From the NCBI GenBank assembly GCA_046344715.1, contig JBKDKX010000012.1, positions 41,518 to 105,517 of the forward strand: a stretch of DNA of 64,000 nucleotides, given 5' to 3'. Position 1 is the first letter of the stretch, and each line of letters starts with the position of its first letter. This stretch comes from CAZAQK01 sp046344715. GTDB taxonomy: Bacteria > Pseudomonadota > Alphaproteobacteria > Rickettsiales > SXRF01. The translations under genes were made by a program, and so were the position numbers. Positions 60,801 to 64,000 of the stretch are shown piece after piece. The notes under the pieces were generated by a model, which did no database searches, was not told the DNA's origin, and was given only the letters and a program-made list of their open reading frames with translations.

Positions 60801-63800
60801 GCGCATAACCTCTGCGGGAATAACGTTGGTTTTTGCGAATTCTATAAATTTTTCCGTGGATTCCGGCTGAATCTCCACAAGATTAGCTGTGATGACACCG
60901 GTTTGCGGATTCCCTTTCTGTTTGATCTCAGCGGAAATGCCCTGCTTGTTTAGATAATCAGACATTGACTGCGCGGATTCAGGTGAGTCGGTGTAAATAC
61001 GTGCTACTTGCTTGTCATCTTTGCTGAGCGTTTCCATTCGATAATCAATGGCTGGTTTTGCAGGTTCGCTCGCGGCAGGTGCTTCCATTGATGCGGTGGA
61101 TTTTTCTGCCGCAGGCGCTGCTGCCGCGCGTGCGCCACGGGATTCCATTTGCTTTTGTAGGGCATCCATTTCGGCGTTGAAGGCAGCTTCGTATCTATCT
61201 GCATTTTGCATGTCGTAATTGGTGACGCCGTTTATCATTAATGCATCAAGTTTTGCCATGCGGGCAGGGGCGAGGTCGGCATTTGCTGCGGCTATTTTTT
61301 CACGGGCTGCTGCCTGCGCATCCATATCATTTGCGGCTTGTGCGGCTTTTAATTCTGCTTTGGCTTCAACCAGTGGTGGGTATTTTGCATCTTTCCAGAC
61401 AACTTCATTGTTGCCGTATTTAGGCTTACCCATCATCTCATCGGTGATTTCTGGGGTAGATGGTGCAGCGGATTTAGGTTCTGCTGCGGCTGCATCCATC
61501 GCAGGTTTAGGCGCATCAGGGTTGATACCTGCCTTGCTTTGTAAACTGCGAACCTGTGCATCATATGCCGCTTGCGCATTGGCGGCGTTTTCAGGAGTAT
61601 ATCCTGAAATGTCCGTTGGATTCATGCCTTTTAGCTTTTCAAGGCGTTCGGCGGCAAGGTCATTTTCGGCAATTATAATTTTATCACGGGCTGCTTGCCG
61701 TGCAGATTCTATTTCAGGCACAGGTTGATCTGAGCGTATACGTGCAATTTTTGCATTGGCATCCATGTTTGCAAGTTCTCTCTGCGCTTCCTGAAGTGGT
61801 GGGTATGTCGCGTCTTTCCAAACAATTTTGCCATCTTCATACGCTGGCATACCAAGCTTGTTTTCACGCTTGATAGGCTTGCCTGCTTCCTGTTGCTTTT
61901 CCTCCCAATCATAGATTCGCTCGCGTTGTTGCTGCAAATCCTGCATGTCACGGAATTTACCGGCGTCTGACGCTGGCACTTCTATGTAAAAGCTCTTATT
62001 TTCCTGTGTCAGTGTTGCGGTAATGCCTGCTTCTTTAAGGGCGTCTATGGCTCTATTTGCAGAGGTAATTGAGCGCATTGGCCTACGTATGGCTCCTGCA
62101 TTTTCGCCATCGGCAACAGCAGACCACTTATCGTCCAGAGGTACATTTTCTGTGTCTGGAGCACTCCTGATGCGGTTGTAGGTTTTTTCATCCAACGTAT
62201 TGGGGTCTATCGGGGTTCGGCCTACCTTTTCTGCTTCCTTGGCGGCCATGAATTCAGCCTGAAATTTAGCAAATGCTTCAGCAGTCATCTCAGGTTTTTT
62301 AGATGGTGTATTATTAGCTGCGGTAAAAGGATTCTCGTTGCCCTCGATAACATATGTAACAGCACTGTCTTTTCCCATGCCGCTTTTCTCGGCGATTGCC
62401 TGTGCCTTCTGTGCAAATTCTTGCCAATTTATGTCTTTTCCATCTGCTGCCTTGTCGCTGAAGTAAAAAGTGGCCTTGCCTTCTTCGATGCGGAATATTG
62501 GCACCTTAGAGTCTTTACCCAGCTTTTCCAATGCGGCCATGGCCTCAGGCGTATTGGCAGATACCACAAGCTTGTTATCTGTATCTACAAATGCCCGATC
62601 TGCACTTTTATTTTCCTGTGCAGCTTTATATTGTTCAGACACAAACATCTTGAATGCGCCGCCATTATCACGCATTTCGTAGGCAGCGGGTGCTTTGGCT
62701 GTTGGTTGGTCAATGGCTGCTTGCATACCCTCCCTGCGCTCAGCCATTTTTTTATCTATGAACGCAATTGCTTCTTCTTTTGAAACAGGTTGCAGTGAAT
62801 CCGTAACTGTCTTTTCTGGGGCAACACCAGCTTCTCTAGCAGCTTTTTCAGCTGCTTCCCTTGCTTCAAATCTTGCATTGAATTCCTTGAATTCTTCGAA
62901 AGTCATCCTAGGTTTTTTGGGAACGGAAGCTTTTTCAGTGCCTGTATTTGCTGCCTGCCTTTCTTGTAATTGGCGGAAAGCATCTTCAGATTCAGGCGTG
63001 ATTTCAACAAAAAGACGTTGGCCTTTAGGGCGCATTTTAGCTTCGATGCCATTATCTTTTAATTCGGCAACTAATGCTTTTGCCTCTTCTTCAGAACTTA
63101 CAGTACGGCGAATAAAATCTTCGCCTCTGGTTTTACTTCTTTCCAAAGTCCAGTCTTTAGGGATTTTATCGTAGCTTGGTACATTTGCGGCACCGGATTT
63201 TACGGAAATGTCTGCAAAAGGATCTGCGCGGTTACCCAAATTATAAGACATTGCCGAGGGAATATCTCTGTCTCTCATATATTGGGTGATGCCATCTCTT
63301 GGGCGATAATTCCCATCCATATCTTCGCCGTGCCGGTAAAAAATGCCATCGCTTCCGGGTAAAGCCTTGTCGCGCTGTACGGCTGCGCCTGCGCCACCAT
63401 TCCTGTCCAGGATATTCTGCGCTTCCTGCGTAAATGCCTGCCAGTTGATGGGTTTGCCATCTGCTCCATTTTCTGCGTAATAAAAAACAGCTGCTTTGCC
63501 AGATTGACCCTTTGTGGGGTCTTGGAACATTTCTAATTTTTCATTCGTTGCGGCAAGTTTGAACGCTGGAATTTTGTATTTTTCGCCAAGTTCGGCAAGT
63601 TCGCGTATGGCTTCAGGCGTTTTTGCGGATATATGTATTTTCCAACCGGTGCCGCCACCTTCCGCGTCCATGAAGGCATTTTGGTTTATGTCACCATTCG
63701 GATTGAACTTTGGTTCATTGGGAACACGTGCATTAAACTGTACCCAAACACCCTGATTGTTAAAGGTACCATAGCCTTCCAATGGGTTTGAGGTAAAAAT

Positions 63801-63812
63801 AGGATCCGGCAT
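57813..63812 (-). CDS. Giant internally repetitive protein of unknown function
   Basis: 1999 residues from ATG 63810-63812 (AAGG nearby). No signal peptide. Numbering one higher by an upstream TTG: repeat A at ~57-143 and ~410-480 (INWQ-x-F-x-Q-x-AQ core), repeat B at ~225-290, ~565-630 and ~925-997 (A-x-x-L-x-x-x-GI-x-A ... EI-x-P/VPAS ... F), repeat C at ~654-765 and ~795-895 (VVWKDAKYPPLVEA), short repeat D (GDxTDPKQQ) at ~1013 and ~1242. Then Pro/Ala-rich linkers, a beta-rich part (1050-1225), a Gly/Ala-rich hydrophobic region (1330-1480), a helical C-terminal third (1600-1890) and a polar end. No catalytic motif recognised. Looks like a secreted effector, toxin carrier or large structural protein; all are inference. 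Confidence 0.8.
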   Translation of the reverse strand: MPDPIFTSNPLEGYGTFNNQGVWVQFNARVPNEPKFNPNGDINQNAFMDAEGGGTGWKIHISAKTPEAIRELAELGEKYKIPAFKLAATNEKLEMFQDPTKGQSGKAAVFYYAENGADGKPINWQAFTQEAQNILDRNGGAGAAVQRDKALPGSDGIFYRHGEDMDGNYRPRDGITQYMRDRDIPSAMSYNLGNRADPFADISVKSGAANVPSYDKIPKDWTLERSKTRGEDFIRRTVSSEEEAKALVAELKDNGIEAKMRPKGQRLFVEITPESEDAFRQLQERQAANTGTEKASVPKKPRMTFEEFKEFNARFEAREAAEKAAREAGVAPEKTVTDSLQPVSKEEAIAFIDKKMAERREGMQAAIDQPTAKAPAAYEMRDNGGAFKMFVSEQYKAAQENKSADRAFVDTDNKLVVSANTPEAMAALEKLGKDSKVPIFRIEEGKATFYFSDKAADGKDINWQEFAQKAQAIAEKSGMGKDSAVTYVIEGNENPFTAANNTPSKKPEMTAEAFAKFQAEFMAAKEAEKVGRTPIDPNTLDEKTYNRIRSAPDTENVPLDDKWSAVADGENAGAIRRPMRSITSANRAIDALKEAGITATLTQENKSFYIEVPASDAGKFRDMQDLQQQRERIYDWEEKQQEAGKPIKRENKLGMPAYEDGKIVWKDATYPPLQEAQRELANMDANAKIARIRSDQPVPEIESARQAARDKIIIAENDLAAERLEKLKGMNPTDISGYTPENAANAQAAYDAQVRSLQSKAGINPDAPKPAMDAAAAEPKSAAPSTPEITDEMMGKPKYGNNEVVWKDAKYPPLVEAKAELKAAQAANDMDAQAAAREKIAAANADLAPARMAKLDALMINGVTNYDMQNADRYEAAFNAEMDALQKQMESRGARAAAAPAAEKSTASMEAPAASEPAKPAIDYRMETLSKDDKQVARIYTDSPESAQSMSDYLNKQGISAEIKQKGNPQTGVITANLVEIQPESTEKFIEFAKTNVIPAEVMRPVAQPPASEFVGDSTDPKQQRPNAQLLDSPIKQGMNAQTIKNSDGVNYTVLDTTKLDFDAPEAVFGKKTKPTLVRTAKPGEEIITSPGKVEESRITAKGGEVIFVNQLPDGREDAYIPRDANGRPNGQQILNEKYEAIGDDPNGKGALFRPKGSPSKLLPAAITEPTVIKDAWGPGNNQFLDVGATLKLDNGRVTGIDKAAFDETWSITDKAGNIVTSKPPMDNVAKPTAGAETPASELVGDRTDPKQQKAAIAPMAAEPPPPVAEAPKPAAPAMESAPKTPVAPEDALKINTPDRPGNASGFVPPSTSNPNSTLGKLDDAAGKAGLGGLIVINAGKAVVNAIKGDTEAAMQYGEAAGTMAGIQAIQTPTVQKAIVEGVAAGTEKIAGKALGELAEKGGQKLLESSFKLAGRQIPVLGAAVSAGFAVKSATSKETLGEGIAEGAAGLGETVGGLGGFVGGEIGREVMNLATYAVTFGNYSGDPSLTRMLMKEGDSLLNPADNANALVSAKLLPLVEKPEMQNKQNVTITSFALPDGSIVSLPKVDTKFPEIPVAMKIEMDMGNVPGSTKTAQIMNMKALALQEQASMNPFGSSKFTDMKPMTDKVIEQMEVYQDSARVALDFSKRFNEESRQKLIDTLAQSPELLGGRKPEDIVPKLDTGESMGIGKEPKITQEQFPKAYEMLKKSVAEGVNPDDLTARQQVEILRAAMPVAALNDLSIWEKAGAGIGIQSDKFVELNAAREEFNKFQKEQYVPYMDKLREFEPTLRSNEKKIDAFVAELNTIQTRGQLAAKEQAMAPQTDMAAEKLAAFQKTDEYKFAQFKIGNLERGIAGTRAAEQKLGKNVDIDEKMEQTLLETRADLLKKQQEFMETGQITRNSFSPAILEPLKPADKQKPANSIDEANMAMAPKPAEKKTSSPMMSEGNTVIAKAEKPDEKKEEPSKRPEDLAAALEKGGFFTNFSKMASEAVNIANSGQLVAGTASDGATRQSNLGTPS

Positions 63813-63880
63813 CAAAAGACCTTAACTAGCTGATTAATACCCGTTAATTCTACCACCGAACCTTGGCTCTAAAACGAAGT

Positions 63881-63907
63881 GCAACACTTGTGATAAGCAG
63901 GTGTTGC
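63881..63907. repeat. GCAACAC/GTGTTGC inverted repeat before the transposase
   Basis: 7-bp arms around a 13-nt spacer, 2 bp before the transposase ATG. May be part of the insertion sequence left end or hinder outside read-through. Confidence 0.45.
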
Positions 63908-63908
63908 T

Positions 63909-64000
63909 ATGGAAAAACAATATGTTCACCTTTCCCGCGCTGAGAGGGATGAGATATTCCGCCTTTTAAAAGGCGGAATATCTCGGCGCAAAATTGCAAC
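63909..64000 (+). CDS. IS30-family transposase, 5' part (cut by window end)
   Basis: The first 30 codons read HLSRAERDEIFRLLKGGISR after a short start: the N-terminal helix-turn-helix of IS30-family transposases (LTxxEREEIxxLLxxGxSxRxIA). The rest lies outside the window. The insertion sequence left end should be within ~40 bp upstream. Confidence 0.75.
   Translation, partial: MEKQYVHLSRAERDEIFRLLKGGISRRKIA

Noticed and set aside
57832..63756. Many open frames antisense to the giant gene, up to 197 codons
   Set aside because: They mirror the low-complexity Ala/Pro/Lys codons of the real gene and have no ribosome sites or known domains.

Overview
The window looks like the chromosome of an alphaproteobacterium. 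The evidence is a system I cytochrome c maturation operon, dapF-mtaB-ftsY and mfd-sdhE-recG neighbourhoods, a PHB locus with PhaR, an MucR/FlbD-era style flgBC-fliE block, and a 16S rRNA of alphaproteobacterial type. Two traits point toward Rickettsiales or a relative: the 16S gene stands alone with its own promoter, processing stem and terminator and no tRNA-Ile/Ala or 23S behind it, and an isolated virB8-virB9 pair is present. In contrast, serine, NAD and diaminopimelate synthesis, PHB storage, a flagellum and nitrogen regulation suggest a metabolically able, motile cell rather than a reduced obligate intracellular one. The order cannot be fixed by eye; a 16S tree would settle it.

Layout. 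0-4.7 kb: leftward ccmDEF-(J-like gene)-ccmGHI. 4.7-8.2 kb: rightward virB8-virB9-gpsA-nadA. 8.2-11.5 kb: glycosyltransferase, alpha/beta hydrolase, arylsulfotransferase-like protein. 11.6-15.7 kb: serC, an unknown gene, serA, a GST. 15.8-18.8 kb: PIN-like protein and a membrane phosphoglycerol-transferase-like sulfatase-fold protein. 18.8-22.8 kb: PHB synthesis (phaB, phaA, phaC with a small overlapping partner gene, phaR). 22.8-26.6 kb: flagellar locus, flgB-flgC-fliE divergent from csrA, an FlhB C-terminal-domain gene, an unknown gene, fliO-like, fliP. 27-34 kb: mfd, sdhE, a PAS/degenerate-GGDEF gene, recG. 34-38.3 kb: aminotransferase, Skp1-type GlcNAc transferase family protein, unknown membrane protein, M48 protease. 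38.3-40.5 kb: 16S unit. 40.6-44.4 kb: small uncharacterised genes plus a histone H1-like (Hc1) gene behind a strongly structured leader. 44.5-48.4 kb: dapF-mtaB-ftsY and flagellin. 48.5-49.5 kb: two unknown genes. 49.7-52.6 kb: glnA, glnB, bfd, bfr. 52.7-57.5 kb: peptidyl-prolyl isomerase, queA, tgt and ydbH-ynbE-ydbL. 57.5-64 kb: tRNA-Lys(UUU), a 40-bp perfect palindrome, a tRNA-like multi-stem RNA candidate, a 1999-residue repeat protein, and the start of an IS30-family transposase.

The most noteworthy items are the giant internally repetitive protein with the structured element just after its stop codon; a family of TGTCATTC-ended palindromic repeats of which one is inserted in frame inside mfd and a related one forms the C-terminus of mtaB (compare Rickettsia palindromic elements); the standalone 16S unit; the three-way-junction leader before the Hc1-like gene; and the overlapping phaC partner gene. 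No CRISPR array, prophage or recognisable defence system was seen.
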